DNA of 64,000 nucleotides from the NCBI GenBank assembly GCA_951394405.1, contig OX596339.1, positions 1,240,001 through 1,304,000 on the forward strand. The letters are read 5' to 3'. Source of the DNA: Coprinellus micaceus. Taxonomy: Eukaryota; Basidiomycota; Agaricomycetes; Agaricales; Psathyrellaceae. Within the stretch, counting starts at the first letter, position 1. Each line of letters begins with the position of its first letter. The notes under the pieces are model-generated. The model searched no databases, was not told the origin of the DNA, and worked only from the letters and a program-made list of their open reading frames with translations. Both the position numbers and the translations under genes were made by a program. This document shows, in pieces, positions 47,629 through 58,546 of the stretch.

Positions 47629-49160
47629 ATGACGGCTCCAGGAAACTCCGGACTCTCCAGGTTTCATGCAATAATCTCAGCGACACCTCAAGGCGGGTTC
47701 GGACCGCCTGTAATCAATCCCCAACACTTTCGAACCCCCGACCACGGCAATTCCGCTCAGACCAGCACAGCAACGACGAAAAAGAGAAAACGGAGAGAGC
47801 AAGACGACCCTGAGGGAAAAGTCAATCGCGGGATAGATGGGAGGTCCTTGAGGGTTCGTTAATCCCCCTTCATCTCTATCGCCGGCGGCGAACTGACACT
47901 TACACAGCAAGCGAACCTTTACCAAGAACGCCAGCAGCTGTTGAATGCACTGAGAGACCAATTCCAGCGGGGACCGAATGTGGAGTTTCACGGGTGCTAC
48001 GAGCAAGCGGACACGGGCGTCTCTCACAAGCAGCGCATCCAGACGATTACCCATGAGATTTGGCGGACAACTGGGTATAGGTTTACGTGCGTATTGGCTT
48101 ATTTTCATCGTATCTGAACTCCTTTAATGTATTTGGCAGTGTCAAGGATCATCCAAGGATTAACAACGGTCACAAGACGCGTTTCTGGTGTTCGCAGGAC
48201 GACGCTCACAAGAACAAGGCCAAAGGGGCTCGAGCAGCATTAGGCGACGTTCCAAAGCCACGAGTAACGAGCTCTGGAGACCCGATGGCGAAGACACGGT
48301 ATCCTTGTCGGAGCAGACTGCTTATTTCGTCCCGCGATTCCGAACGGCCTGGAATCAGAATGATCACAATTCGACTTGCCCACCACCTCGCTCACGAACC
48401 CTACATCGATGCCACGCTCCCCGCCGAAGTATCTAAAACTATCTGCGAAAGTTTTGGATGGTTCGGAGATCCTTCTGAGGGTGTGGACACAGGATTTTCG
48501 GAAGGGTCTTCATCTGGCAGAGATGGGCATTACCCATCTGCTACGGGGAGCGTGGACCCTCCTCTGGCGATTTCTCCTTCACAGCTGCACCAGCCTACTT
48601 CATCGCTTTTTGGTGAAATGGAAGACGACGACGACGATATGAGTGCGGATGAAGACGACCCACAGCACTTCGGACCGACGGTACCAACGGAAAGGTTGCC
48701 TCCCCAACTCGGTCCTAGTTCCGAGTCTATTACCCCGTCTGCCCCGAGCTACATACCGCATCCCCCTCCTCCCATCCCTCCACCAATACAACCGGATATC
48801 TACCACCAACGAATGCGTGCTCTCATCACCAACGTCCGCGAATTCTGCGACGGACTCGACTACCAGCTTCAGTTCAATGATACCCGGATGCTGGAAGTCG
48901 TAGAGAAAGAAGGTGCCTCTTTTCTTAAACTGGTAGAAGATTGCCTCCGGAAAGAGGGCCGGCTCATCTCAGTGTCATCCGAACGCAACGTTCAGGACGG
49001 AAATGAGCTCGGTGCCTCAGGGATATGCCCTCCTCCTCGTTCGGCGATGGTCCCCAATAGTTCAAACCTGCTCAACGGGTTCGGCTGTACATGGTACGTG
49101 GCTTATTCTCTCACACCTTGGGGAAAGGGCTTACTTGCTGCAGAATTATCTAATGAATAA
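47629..49160 (+). CDS. Basidiomycete protein with FAR1/WRKY-GCM1-like Cys/His region
   Basis: Three exons assembled: 47629 to about 47850 (MTAPGNSGLSRFHAIISA...), with a KKRKRRE nuclear signal; about 47909-48086 (QANLYQERQQLLNALRDQF...EIWRTTGYRFT); and 48140 to about 49160. The junction WRTTGYRFT-VKDHPRINNGHKTRFW-CSQDDAHKNK, followed later by ITIRLAHHLAHEPYID, gives a C-x(n)-C-x(n)-H-x-H pattern like FAR1-type or transposase-derived zinc-binding domains. In basidiomycetes I recall this combination as a recurring uncharacterised protein. The C-terminal half has an acidic run (EMEDDDDDMSADEDD), a Pro-rich stretch and a helical end. DNA binding is inference. The last intron and true stop are uncertain: a donor near 49093 would change the last 20 residues. 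Confidence 0.6.
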
Positions 49161-49355
49161 TCATATTGCTGTATTCTCTGAACATTCCCATAAGCCCGCC
49201 ACTTGAAGGGCATCAATTCTTAGCTCAGCCCTACTGGTGTGAACGTCTACATATACGTTCACTCCCGAATGCTGCAGGTTCATCCTCTCCCCTTCTACTT
49301 CTCCTCCTCATCCGCTCTGTTGCCTCAGCAAGTCGATCGTTACTCTCTCCATTCT

Positions 49356-49378
49356 CCCATCCCATCCCATCCCATCCC
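49356..49378. repeat. Pentanucleotide microsatellite (ccatc)n
   Basis: Four to five tandem copies of ccatc lie just upstream of the start codon of the small dsRBM gene at 49395, within its likely 5' leader. Confidence 0.8.
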
Positions 49379-49394
49379 TTTTCATACAGTCGCA

Positions 49395-49797
49395 ATGCCA
49401 GCCTCCAACCAGACCAGTAGGTCCTCTGGAGTTTTGTTGCTCTGACTACTTATTCGCCCCAGTAGACCCGATTCCCTCCACGAACAACGCCTTCCAAAAG
49501 CTCTTCGGTGACACGGCCACGCTCGACTACCCCGGGCAAGAGGTCAGCACTCGTCCCTCAAACAAACGCTGGGCCGTCATCGCGCGAAGTACAATGCCTT
49601 TCTTACTCTCACTCTCTAAGTATAATCCTTGACCATCCCAAGTTTTGCCCAGTGACCCTAGCCAATTTCCATACAACATCGGTCAGGGGTACGGTTCAAC
49701 GTACGCCGAGGCCAAAAGGGCTGCCGCAGAAGAGGCTTACCAGTATTTCCTCAAAAATTTCCGCAACGAGATGCGAGACGAAGGCCTCATTTCTTGA
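49395..49797 (+). CDS. Small stand-alone dsRBM-like protein A
   Basis: Exons 49395-49416, 49463-49619 and 49662-49797 join in frame to 104 residues, starting MPASNQTIDPIPSTNNAF. The layout fits a single double-stranded RNA-binding motif: helix 1 NAFQKLFGD, strand TATLDYPGQEV, strand KRWAVIAR, strand YNIGQGYGS, and helix 2 TYAEAKRAAAEEAYQYFL. The EAKRAAAEEA helix is close to the dsRBM consensus KEAKxxAAxxAL. Nothing else is in the protein. The second intron is uncertain: the GTATAA donor used here keeps the frame but adds about ten residues between strands 2 and 3, while the earlier GTACAA donor gives a better fold but is one base out of phase. Its role could be RNA sequestration or competition with Dicer-type proteins, but this is inference. 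Confidence 0.58.
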
Positions 49798-51548
49798 AGG
49801 TGGCGAGTTCCGTACGGTTCCCTTCGTCCTTATATTTCTGAACCAAGATCACAGCACGTCAGCCCCTCCAAATATCTTCTCTGTTCATTAGAGGACTTAG
49901 TCTCGGCCTAAAAGCGTTTCCCAGACACTTTGTGTCCCCCTTAGATCTCTTTCCACCCTCCCATGCCACTCTTCGACTCCCTTGCCCATCCGTCAGCGAC
50001 TGGGTGCCCTTGCTCTGCTTTTGTGCCTTGGCCTTGGGACTAACCGGGCCCTGCTCGGTTTTCGTCACTTATCCCTTGGGCTAACGGTACTGGAGCATGC
50101 AGCATTGTGTCCAGCGCGGCGACTTCACCTCCACTTCCACTTCCACTTCCACCCCCATACCCCCACCCTTCCCCTTGCGTCTTCTTCGAGGAGTCGTTGG
50201 CTTCCCTAGGGTCGAGCCGTTATAGAAATAGACAACTACCATGCTTTTATTCACTTTAATTCATTGCCATTGTTAATCCTTTGCTTTGCCCTTACATTTT
50301 GTTATCCATTCAATTTAATGTTGTATTTGCTTTTGAACCCTGGAGCATAGAAATAGATACCCCGTAGCCATGGACTATACCGACGTATCGAACCTCCCGC
50401 CGGGGCCTTAAGCATCATGACGGCACAGTCCAAATACGAGCTCAGTGGGCGCTCGTTGGCCCAAGAATGCTTGGTAGCCCGTTTTAGGTCAGCGGAAACG
50501 GAAGGACGAAGTGCCGACCCGCTCTTAAATTTTACCCCTCCTTCCAATCTTCAGTTAATTGTCACCCAGCTTCCATCTTCCAGTATCGCATTATCGCGGT
50601 ACATCGCGCTGAACATCCTGCTTGGAGACGACCGATGCTTAGACGCTCAGGCGGTGCGGAAGGGATGGTAGAGAGGACGCACAAGGCGGCATCGGCTAGC
50701 CTGAGGGCGCTTAGCATAAGCGATTGACCACATGGCTTGTTGATCGAAGATGGCCTTTTCGTATTGTTTGGTTGTATATACACGTGTGGGTACTGCCAGT
50801 GTGATGCGATTGGAAAAAATCCCAAGGTGGAGATTGCACCGTTTCAGAAAGCTCTGCTGCCACCTCATTGCACCTGTGCGCAATTTCTGTTGCCACGAGC
50901 GTCCCACCTCGCCTCCTGGAGATGCGCAGTGATTCATCGCACTATAAGCGCCAAATAAACCCATCCAACAACTCACTCCTTACCGAAGAACGCAGAGGCA
51001 ATGCGCAAACGGGTCGGATCGGAATATGACACACTTTCCAACTCCCCAGGCCAGCCGGAATAGACGACTGGGGACCTTGTGCTGTTTATGGTGCTCAAAA
51101 AGATTGTATGACTCGGGCACGGGTCGAATTGCTGTGAATAGCATTCCAAAGACCTTGTTTGGGCCGCCAATCCCAGGTCCATACCCCAATCCTGATGAAC
51201 GGATCACTTCACAGACGGTGAGTCTCTGGTTGATTTCCATCTACTATACACAAATTGTTGATGTTGGTCCCGATCCTCCACAGATTCCATAACGCATACC
51301 CCTTGATCCTGACGATTGCTTTGCCCAGTGTCGCCAGGGAACCAAGTACAGACGCAAAAAAAATCAGAAGTGCGACTGACTCTTGTGCTCTATGATCGAT
51401 ACACTGCACTTCAACAGCGGGGCGAAGGGGTAGGTCTAGTATCCCCAACAGACCTCGACGAGCGCTTATAATTTGGTATATAGGCCGACCATGAGAGGCA
51501 TGGAGGGAGCATCCCCGTACCCTCCCTCCCATTCTAGTAACAGGTAAA
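49798..51548. other. Spacer, no gene supported
   Basis: Short frames only. A plus frame at 50417-50671 (MTAQSKYELSGRSLAQ) and minus frames at 50973-51240 were read but show no motif and no convincing splice partners. The (cacttc)n repeat at 50132-50152 is non-coding. Confidence 0.4.
50132..50152. repeat. Hexanucleotide microsatellite (cacttc)n
   Basis: About three and a half tandem copies of cacttc, non-coding, between the two small dsRBM-like genes. Confidence 0.75.
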
Positions 51549-51988
51549 ATGCCCCAACGCTCAGCCCAGAGTCTCCCCACCCTTGATCGTATGTAACCTT
51601 TGCCCCCTCTCCCCTTCTGATTACGATTCCCAACCTTTGTGACTGCATAGACGCATCCACTCTCCTCAATAATGCCATCCAGGCTATTGGCGGACCTCAC
51701 GTCCAATGGAACTGCGCAGAAGAACTTGAGCCAGGCTATGACCATATAAACCGTCGGAATGTCGTATTCTCCAGGTGGAAGGTCATCGGTAGGTCCCTCC
51801 TGCTTCAACGCGCACAGTCCCTCTGAAATCGGCGATATATAGTCATAACAGGAGCCAACCGACGAATCCTCTCAAACGAGGCCAATCTAGATCGGGTAAC
51901 AGGTCAGAAATTGGCGTGCATTTCTGCTCTTTACGAGCTGAATAGACAATATCCCGAGATGAAGCTTGTTGAAAAGCTGGCGGGCTAA
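51549..51988 (+). CDS. Small stand-alone dsRBM-like protein B
   Basis: Exons 51549-51588, 51651-51788 and 51843-51988 total 324 nt and join without a frame break to 107 residues. The introns are 62 nt (GTATGT...GCATAG) and 54 nt (GTAGGT...TATATAG). It starts MPQRSAQSLPTLD. The predicted order again fits one dsRBM: helix 1 ASTLLNNAIQAIGG, strand VQWNCAEELEPG, strand SRWKVIVIT, strand RILSNEANL, and helix 2 DRVTGQKLACISALYELN. It shares its size, the R-W-x-V-I second strand and a long last helix with protein A at 49395, but identity is low and the basic patch at the start of helix 2 is weak. RNA binding is therefore unproven. The exact in-phase exon sum is the main support that this is a real gene. 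Confidence 0.5.
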
Positions 51989-53343
51989 ATGCACCCCAGA
52001 ACAAAACTCTCATCCCGGGGTTTGTCGTTTGCCCCACTCCCATTCCGCGGATGCCCCCCAGCTGCCTCCACAATGGACTTCGAGATATCGGGGGCCATTG
52101 TAGTTGAGGGGCGCTGCAGTATCCCGGAAGTGTATTGGGCTGTTACTGAACTATTTGGCGCATCTGTCCGCCCACTGGTTTTGCTCTAGTGAAACTATCA
52201 AGTGGACTAAAAAGGACGTTATGGACGCCTATTGTATTCAATATTTAAAAGCAGCCCTATGTATCATATGCATCTATTTATATCTGATTCGAACCTAGTA
52301 CGCTCACAACTTGTTCGATGATTGCATGAATGGCACGGTACCCCGAGCAATGATCTCAAGTCTACAAAACGACCCTCAACATATAGGTGCTTTGATTCCG
52401 CAAGCAAATGCGGCTGGTCATAGTTGGGTCATAGGTTGATGATGCCCAGCACATCGAGTGATTCCCAATCTGTTCAAACTCGATGTCGCACCAGCAGACC
52501 TGCGATAGAGGGGCGGCGAAGCGCAAGCTAATCTCATGAAGCGGGCCAAGAAGCGGGCTACATACCACCGAACAATGTTCTCGACCCTGAAGGCACGGAA
52601 TTCGAGCGTGCCCAAGATTAGCGTGCCCGTGGACCGGATGTGAGCCAAAGGCCAGTCCCGGTACCTACGGCCATAGTCAGGAGGCAGCCATGGCGTACGA
52701 AAGCATACCTTCAGAGCCTTAGCTTCAGATGGAAGGAACCCAAGGTTGGTGGTAGGACGAAGGTGAGAGGAATTTAAAATAGCGCGACTTCCCAAGCTGC
52801 TTCCTCCACCTTCCTCCGGTAAATCAGCGTTTAACACCGTCATCGTTGCCACGAGATACAAAGTTGCTTCTTCAGTCTATGATCCTCTTGAGAATACTTC
52901 GGAGGGTGGTAGCAGTGAAGTCAAGGACAGACCCACGTTTATGGCAGGGACGAGCAGAGGTTCGGCGATGGGGAGCATCAGGAACCAGGAATCACGCTCC
53001 AGAAGTGGAACTATCGTAAGAGGTATCCCGTTGAAGTGGGCTCGGAAATCCCCCTTGCCAAGCAAGAACAGGCTTGTATGGTCGCACTTTGCGAAGATTG
53101 GCAGTCGTCGAGAGCCTTCAGGATTTGATCACCGTGCTGGACGGCAATTGGTTGACGTAGAGCTTCACCATGTCCGAGGAAATGCCTTTCGATTAGACAG
53201 AAGTCTGCGTCTACACACGCTCGCATCCGTAATCGTGTTCGTTCCACTTGTACTTGTCCACTCCTCTCTCTGTATATATACTCGCGGTCAATCTGGTATG
53301 CCTCGCTAGAAAATCACCCACATACCTAAGGCGCAGATCATCC
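51989..53343. other. Spacer with one weak minus-strand candidate
   Basis: On the minus strand, 52847 to about 52555 reads MTVLNADLPEEGGGSSLGSR. A 46 nt GTATGC...CGTAG intron then leads in frame to YRDWPLAHIRSTGTLILGTL and EFRAFRVENIVR. This could be a small gene of unknown function, but I see no family and no clear end. A TATA-like tgtatatata at 53271-53280 lies about 65 nt upstream of the GH17-like start and is probably its core promoter. Confidence 0.3.
53271..53280 (+). promoter_or_regulatory. TATA-like box of the GH17-like gene
   Basis: The sequence tgtatatata begins 73 nt upstream of the ATG at 53344, a common distance in fungal genes of this kind. It suggests a TATA-type, probably regulated promoter. 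Confidence 0.5.
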
Positions 53344-54810
53344 ATGACGAAGCTGTTCGCTCTACACATTCTTCTGGGTCTGCTGAGCGTCACCCCCTTG
53401 GTGCACGTCGTGTTTGCCCACCCAGTCTCCAATGCCTTGTTCGCCGAGGCACACAAGGATAGGCGTGCCATTCAGGCGACCGCGCCTCCCAATTGCTTCC
53501 CGGCAATTGGTTTCAACATGCCTAGCGCTGTGCCATCGTCCTTAAGTAACTGGTGGTGCGACTACAGTACCGAATACGCCTTTGTCGGATTCAGTTACGA
53601 GATAACTGCTTGTGGGTCTAGTTTCTTTCAGACCTGTGACCAACGCTGACGAGACGCTCCTCCCGATTACAAGGCCAGAGTCTTAGCACTTTGAAGAAAG
53701 AGTTTGCCGACATCAGAAACAAGTTCAACGGACGCTATGTTCGCCTTTATGGCGTCTGCGACCAGTCTGGATACTAGTACGTTTCTGGGCCTGTGAAAAG
53801 AAGAGAGACTCACCAACAGAGTAGTAACAACGTCATTGAAGCGGCGTGGACCGCTGGCGTTGGAGTCCACGCGTTGATCTGGGTAGGTCGAATGGCTCGC
53901 GATCGGAACGCACACCATTGACCTCTTCATCAGTTTGGATTCGATGGCAGTGACATCTACAAGGGTCGCCGCGACGCGCTCTTCAGTGTGCTGAAATCAA
54001 ACACTAAGGCGAAGTTTGTCACCCGTGCTGTTCAGTTCGGATCCGAGCCTCTGTACGACTGGGCCATCTACGCCGGGGACCTCGCCACCGAAGTCAAGAA
54101 TGCCAAGTCCTCATTGTCTAGCCTTGGGATTCCTGTCACTGTCAGCGAAATGGCGTACGGGTACCAAGTGGTAATACAACCTATTCACATCGCCCGGAGG
54201 AGTACTGAGAATCCTATTAGCGGCAGGGGGACGGGTCACTTGATGTTCTGAAGGCTGTGGACTTCGTTGACGCCCACATGCTTCCCTTCTTTTCAACGAA
54301 GGTTTCCACGGGTGAGTACAAGGGTTTCGCCTTCGAGGGACTATCCTTTGACAACGTGGAGTAGCAAAGAATGCCTGGCCAATTGTTCTGGACGACTTGA
54401 ATTGGTTTTTGAATAATGCCGGTGGAAAAAAGATATACCTCAGTCAGGTAAGCCACTCGCCGCCCGTATTTGATTTTACCGAAGTTTCAAGGAGTTGACT
54501 GAGCGTTTCCCAGAACGGCTGGCCTTCTGTCACATCTTCTAACGTTCAACCCAACAGCCCCAACGCTGTCGCCAACACGCAGAATGAGCAGGTCAGTGGT
54601 TATCTTATCAAAGGCAGGGGTTGCTGTACTTACAACGAACAGGACTACTATGATTTGCTGGATTCCCATTGCAGTGATTTCAAGAGCATGAAAGGTGGTG
54701 GGGTGGGATGGTTTGCGCACATCTATTCAGATAACCAAGAGCCCGGGTACGGAATTTACGGGACGAATGGGCAGCTGAAGATCCGATTCAGCCCAAAAAC
54801 GTCGTGTTGA
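53344..54810 (+). CDS. Secreted GH17-like (beta-1,3-glucan related) protein
   Basis: Signal peptide MTKLFALHILLGLLSVTPLV with cleavage probably after VVFA. The body has a TIM-barrel-like series: CFPAIGFNMPSAVPSSLSNW, WWCDYSTEYAFVGFSYE, FNGRYVRLYGVCDQSGY, AWTAGVGVHALIWFGFDGSD, AKFVTRAVQFGSEPLYDW, LGIPVTVSEMAYGYQ, VDFVDAHMLPFFS, AWPIVLDDLNWF and IYLSQNGWPSVTSS. The last exon ends GYGIYGTNGQLKIRFSPKTSC. There are about nine exons. The candidate acid/base Glu is in FGSEP. At the GWPS motif, where GH17 enzymes have an ETGWPS nucleophile Glu, this protein has SQNGWPS across an intron. It may therefore be a non-catalytic wall-binding relative or use another Glu (VTVSEMAYG). The family call is good; the activity is open. 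Confidence 0.75.
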
Positions 54811-55719
54811 TCTGCGTGCAGAACCAACCCGTGTACTAGTAAAGGTCTTGTACTTTGAACCACGGAGCGCCTTTGTAGGAGTCTGGTCCGAATGGGGACG
54901 CTGGGGGATAACAAAGAACCAGTTTTGCGATCTAAAGGGGACGAAGGGATGAAACAGTGCTGGCTGCGTGTCAATGGGCGAAAAAGGCGATTTAATCGTC
55001 CAAGACTTACCACTATAAGCCACGCATCTGATCAAGTTAACACGAGCGTCAAGATATGCCTCTTTGAAGAGCCTTTGAAGCAACAACTGTGTGGGTCGAG
55101 GCACTGTGAGCCTGCTTCCAGGACGAGTTGAAAGTCCTAGTACACAGGGATTGGCGGCTGACAGCATCACGAGTCCACGACGATCGACGATTGATTGTCC
55201 TGTCCAGGCCTCGAAACTTATCATCCATGTACGTTCAAGGAATCACCGACGACCCCGAGGCGACATCCTGGATAGACGCCCGTGTGTCAGTGATTGCGCA
55301 GCAGCAGAGAGATAAGGATTTGGGCAGAAGAAGCTCCTTCGACCGGTTTGGACGACTTCTGGGAAGCGGTGCCCGGGTTCGGCGCATCGAAGAGCAGTTC
55401 TCTCGACGACGACAGGGGCTGGTCCGCCCGATTCGTGTTGAGGCATCTTTTGGAACTCTACATCGACGGTGAAATGACGTCCCCATTCCTTCGGTCTGCG
55501 TATCACAAACGGGTCACTTTCTGTTCGCCCTGTATGAGTATAGGACAATGCCACGGAAATCGGCGAGCCTACCTAAGGAATATCTTGAGTGTAATCACAT
55601 ACATATTCAGCCATTTGCGATTCAAAAAGGCACAAGAAATTGAGTGACAAGTCTTTGCAGAGATGATGGTGGTCAATGTCCAAGAAGGATTGGAACTCCG
55701 CAACTCATCCTCCCCTGTC
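54811..55719. other. Spacer with uncertain coding fragments
   Basis: Plus-strand frames between 54892 and 55510 contain protein-like stretches (DELKVLVHRDWRLTASRVHD, GITDDPEATSWIDARVSVIA, GLDDFWEAVPGFGASKSSSL) that could be exons of a small unknown gene. I could not link them with convincing splice sites. The right end holds the GET4 promoter. Confidence 0.3.
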
Positions 55720-56996
55720 ATGTCGGCAAGAGCTTTGAACGCGATCCTACCTCAGATATCCACTGCACCATACGAAGCTCACCAGAAAGCGCGTACGTTT
55801 GCATCAAGATACAATAAATCGGGCCAATATGACATCGCGATCGATGTTCTATTCCAAAGTGCTCGGGAGCTTCTCAAGACTGGACAACCTGGAAGTGGTG
55901 TAGATCTGGGCGGATTCATGTTGGATGTCTATGATAGCAAGGGGGAGAAGGTGATGCCTGAGAGCAGGGGTACGTGTGAGGCCTATTACAGAACTCTACG
56001 TCCAACTAATGACCGCCGTCAGGAAGACTGACGCAGCTCATTGCGCTTACAGGCGCAGAAGGCGGCTGGAGGCAGACCCTAATCCAGAAGTCAATCGCGT
56101 GCGTAGAGTGGCCATCGGGTGTTTGCATTATTGCTGAAGATACGTCAGATGGTCTGCCAAGCACGGGGAGTATCCTGCAGGAGACCCAGAGTTACATCAC
56201 TATGTTGGAAAGCTCCTCTTTAGAGGTGAGAACTCGCTTCGCTCACAAGGTCGGAATAAAGGTCTAAACATCTAACACCTTGGATCAGAGGGCCAGTATG
56301 ATGTCGCCGAGCATCATTTGCTCGCATCTGGAACGCGAGACAGTGCACGGCTTCTCGCTGATGTCTTTCTGCAATGGGCGGGATCAAGCCATCCGAACTT
56401 TGGAGTCTTCGCGCTGCGGGGAACTATTCCGTGAGTGCGTTAACCCCGGTTGTTCGACGCTTCGACTGAAGAGGCCATCTAGATACCTTCAAAACGGAAG
56501 CATCCTTGCAGCCAAAGCGTTCATCAAGCAATTCGCGAAGGGCTTACCGTCGTCCATCCTCTCAAGCGCTGCATCAGTCCCCGTTGGCGACAACGATGAG
56601 GTCGTTATGACATCCGAGTCGCTGGTTAACTTCTCACAACTGGCGGTTGTGACTTGCCAGCGAGCACAAGGAGACAAGAGCAAGGTTCCCAGGGAAAGCT
56701 GGGTTCGTCTGTGTGGTACCTACCAAAGTAAGGGCGGACCACTCGCCTTTCCTGAAGTCCGAAGAGTACGTCTTCTCTGGCATACGAGTTTCCACATCTG
56801 AATGTACGTTGCCCCACAGTCCCTGGGTGAGATTGCGACCCTCTACTTCGCGATCCCCCCACCAAGAGCTGCTGCCGCTAATCCGTTCGGTGACATCATG
56901 TCTTCTTTCCTGGGAGGAGGAATGGGAGGGCCTTCGGCACCCGCCCCCAGGCGCACACTCACCCCTGCCGGGCAAGGCAACACTGGTCTGGACTAA
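55720..56996 (+). CDS. GET4: Get4, tail-anchored protein targeting factor
   Basis: Cytosolic all-helical protein that, with Get5, bridges Sgt2 to the Get3 ATPase, so that tail-anchored membrane proteins are handed over for ER insertion. It starts MSARALNAILPQIS at 55720. The signature stretch follows: ASRYNKSGQYDIAIDVLFQS, ARELLKTGQPGSGVDLGGFM and LDVYDSKGEKV. Later exons carry GRLTQLIALTGAEGGW, WSAKHGEYPAGDPELHHYVG, YDVAEHHLLASGTRDSARLL and VFLQWAGSSHPNFGVFALRG, which are the alpha-solenoid repeats. They also carry YLQNGSILAAKAFIKQF and the C-terminal LYFAIPPPRAAAANPFGDIM, SSFLGGGMGG and NTGLD. The PNPFG-like C-terminal segment is typical of fungal members. Several short introns interrupt it. 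The gene looks complete. Confidence 0.9.
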
Positions 56997-57238
56997 TATT
57001 TCTCACTCTCCACTTCTGATCTGTTGAGGGTAATAGGGTGTTCATCCATGTAATATGTAGTGCTTAAGTGAAAGGTTTATGCTATTGTACCTGTGGAGGC
57101 CCAAGGGCTATTGGGATTTCCAACTCCGCCAAGCGCCCTCTTTGCCATGAACCACGACGACCAGTGACCCAGTCCATCGAAACTGGTACTTGAATTGTTT
57201 CATTCGCCTTCTACTGCATACAGGCGGACTAATCAGCA

Positions 57239-58546
57239 ATGCCTATCTGCACGAGCTGCACCCATGCTACAGAATTCCTCTACACCACCTACGAGTCCGA
57301 GTATAACCTGCGTCTCGAGCAATGCGTCAGTTGCATACACTTCTCATCGTGTTTATGATATAGCGTCCAACTAAAGCGTCTTCACAGAAGAACTGCAAGG
57401 CGTTTGTCGACCCATACGTTGAATTCGACGCGTTGACGCTCTTCATCGACCTCATTCTACTCAAGCGTGGCGTGTATCGACACTTGCTGTACAACAGGGG
57501 GACCCCACCTCGGCGCGTTATTGGCCAAACTAAGGATGAGAAAAGTCCCGTCGAGAATGGAAGCTCGGAGCGTGAGAGGGAGACAGTAGGTCGTGTATCC
57601 CGCAGTCGATATGGTGCGTACTGAAGATCCTGGTAGAGAAGATGGGAGATACTCAGCAAAATGGGCCCTGGCCTCGTCTTCCTGGATGCTTGTGCGTGTA
57701 AACCCCGTCGCCTTCTAGGGCCGAGTATCTAACCTCAGTGCTACAGTTATTCGATGGACCTACTTGAGTGCGTCGGCGTTCATCCCCTTCTCAGAGGCCG
57801 TTAGTTTGACCGTCATGCAGACCCGACACCACCTGGGGATCCCCGGATTTGGAGTGCCGACATGCTCAAACCATTCGCTCTCGTGCTAGGAGCAACAGTG
57901 GCAGGTGAGCTCCACGTCCTACCAGCTTTGCCCATTGCCGACCCCCATTTCTCACACAGAGACCCTCGCATTCCATCTCGGTGTCACACTCGCCTGTTAC
58001 TGCGTTCTCAAACTCGTCGACATCTTCCGCACCTGGAAATCCCCGACCCGACCCGTGTCTGCGGTTCGCCAGCAATTCCGACTCTCGCTGATACCCCTTA
58101 CCATGTTCTACTCCTCTCTAACCAAGTACTTCCTGCTCCTCCTGCTGGCGGTATGGATGCCCGTGTCGCGCTCTAAAGCGACACTGCCAAGCGATCCCTT
58201 ACCAGCGTGGGCTGTGGATACCCTCCCCGACAACCAGTTTGCGCACGGGGTGGTCAAGATGCTGGATGACGACAGGCTCGACAGGGAATGGGTTGTGCGC
58301 AATGTCCTTGGAGGGATGTCTGCAGGGTTCGGGCTGCGCGGTATGTCCGTTTAACTAGTTCTTAATATCGATTTCTTACGGAACCCCTGACCCTCAGTCA
58401 TCCTCGACGATGTCCAGCCATTCTTCACAACCCTGATCATCGTGTTTGGGTGGGCCGCCAAAAACTTTGTCGCCCAAGTGGTCAGCGGGTGGATCGGTGT
58501 GGACGAAGCGCTGAAACAGGCCTGGCTAGCCTACAGCATCCCTTAA
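57239..58546 (+). CDS. ARV1: ARV1 sterol and sphingolipid homeostasis protein
   Basis: ER membrane protein needed for normal sterol distribution and GPI-anchor and sphingolipid balance. It starts MPICTSCTHATEFLYTTYE at 57239. The ARV1 homology domain follows: the first CxxC (CTSC), then NLRLEQC spliced to KNCKAFVDPYVEFDALTLFI, giving a zinc-ribbon-like C-x2-C...C-x2-C set, then LILLKRGVYRHLLYNRGTPP. Four or so hydrophobic helices come next, including LIRWTYLSASAFIPF, TLAFHLGVTLACYCVLKLV, MFYSSLTKYFLLLLLAVW and LIIVFGWAAKNFVAQVVSG. It ends DEALKQAWLAYSIP with TAA at 58544-58546. A charged loop of about 30 residues (DEKSPVENGSSERERET) follows the domain. Confidence 0.9.

Noticed and set aside
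50417..50671. 84-codon plus-strand frame between the dsRBM-like genes
   Set aside because: I checked whether it was a third small family member; it lacks the strand and helix pattern and has no splice partners.
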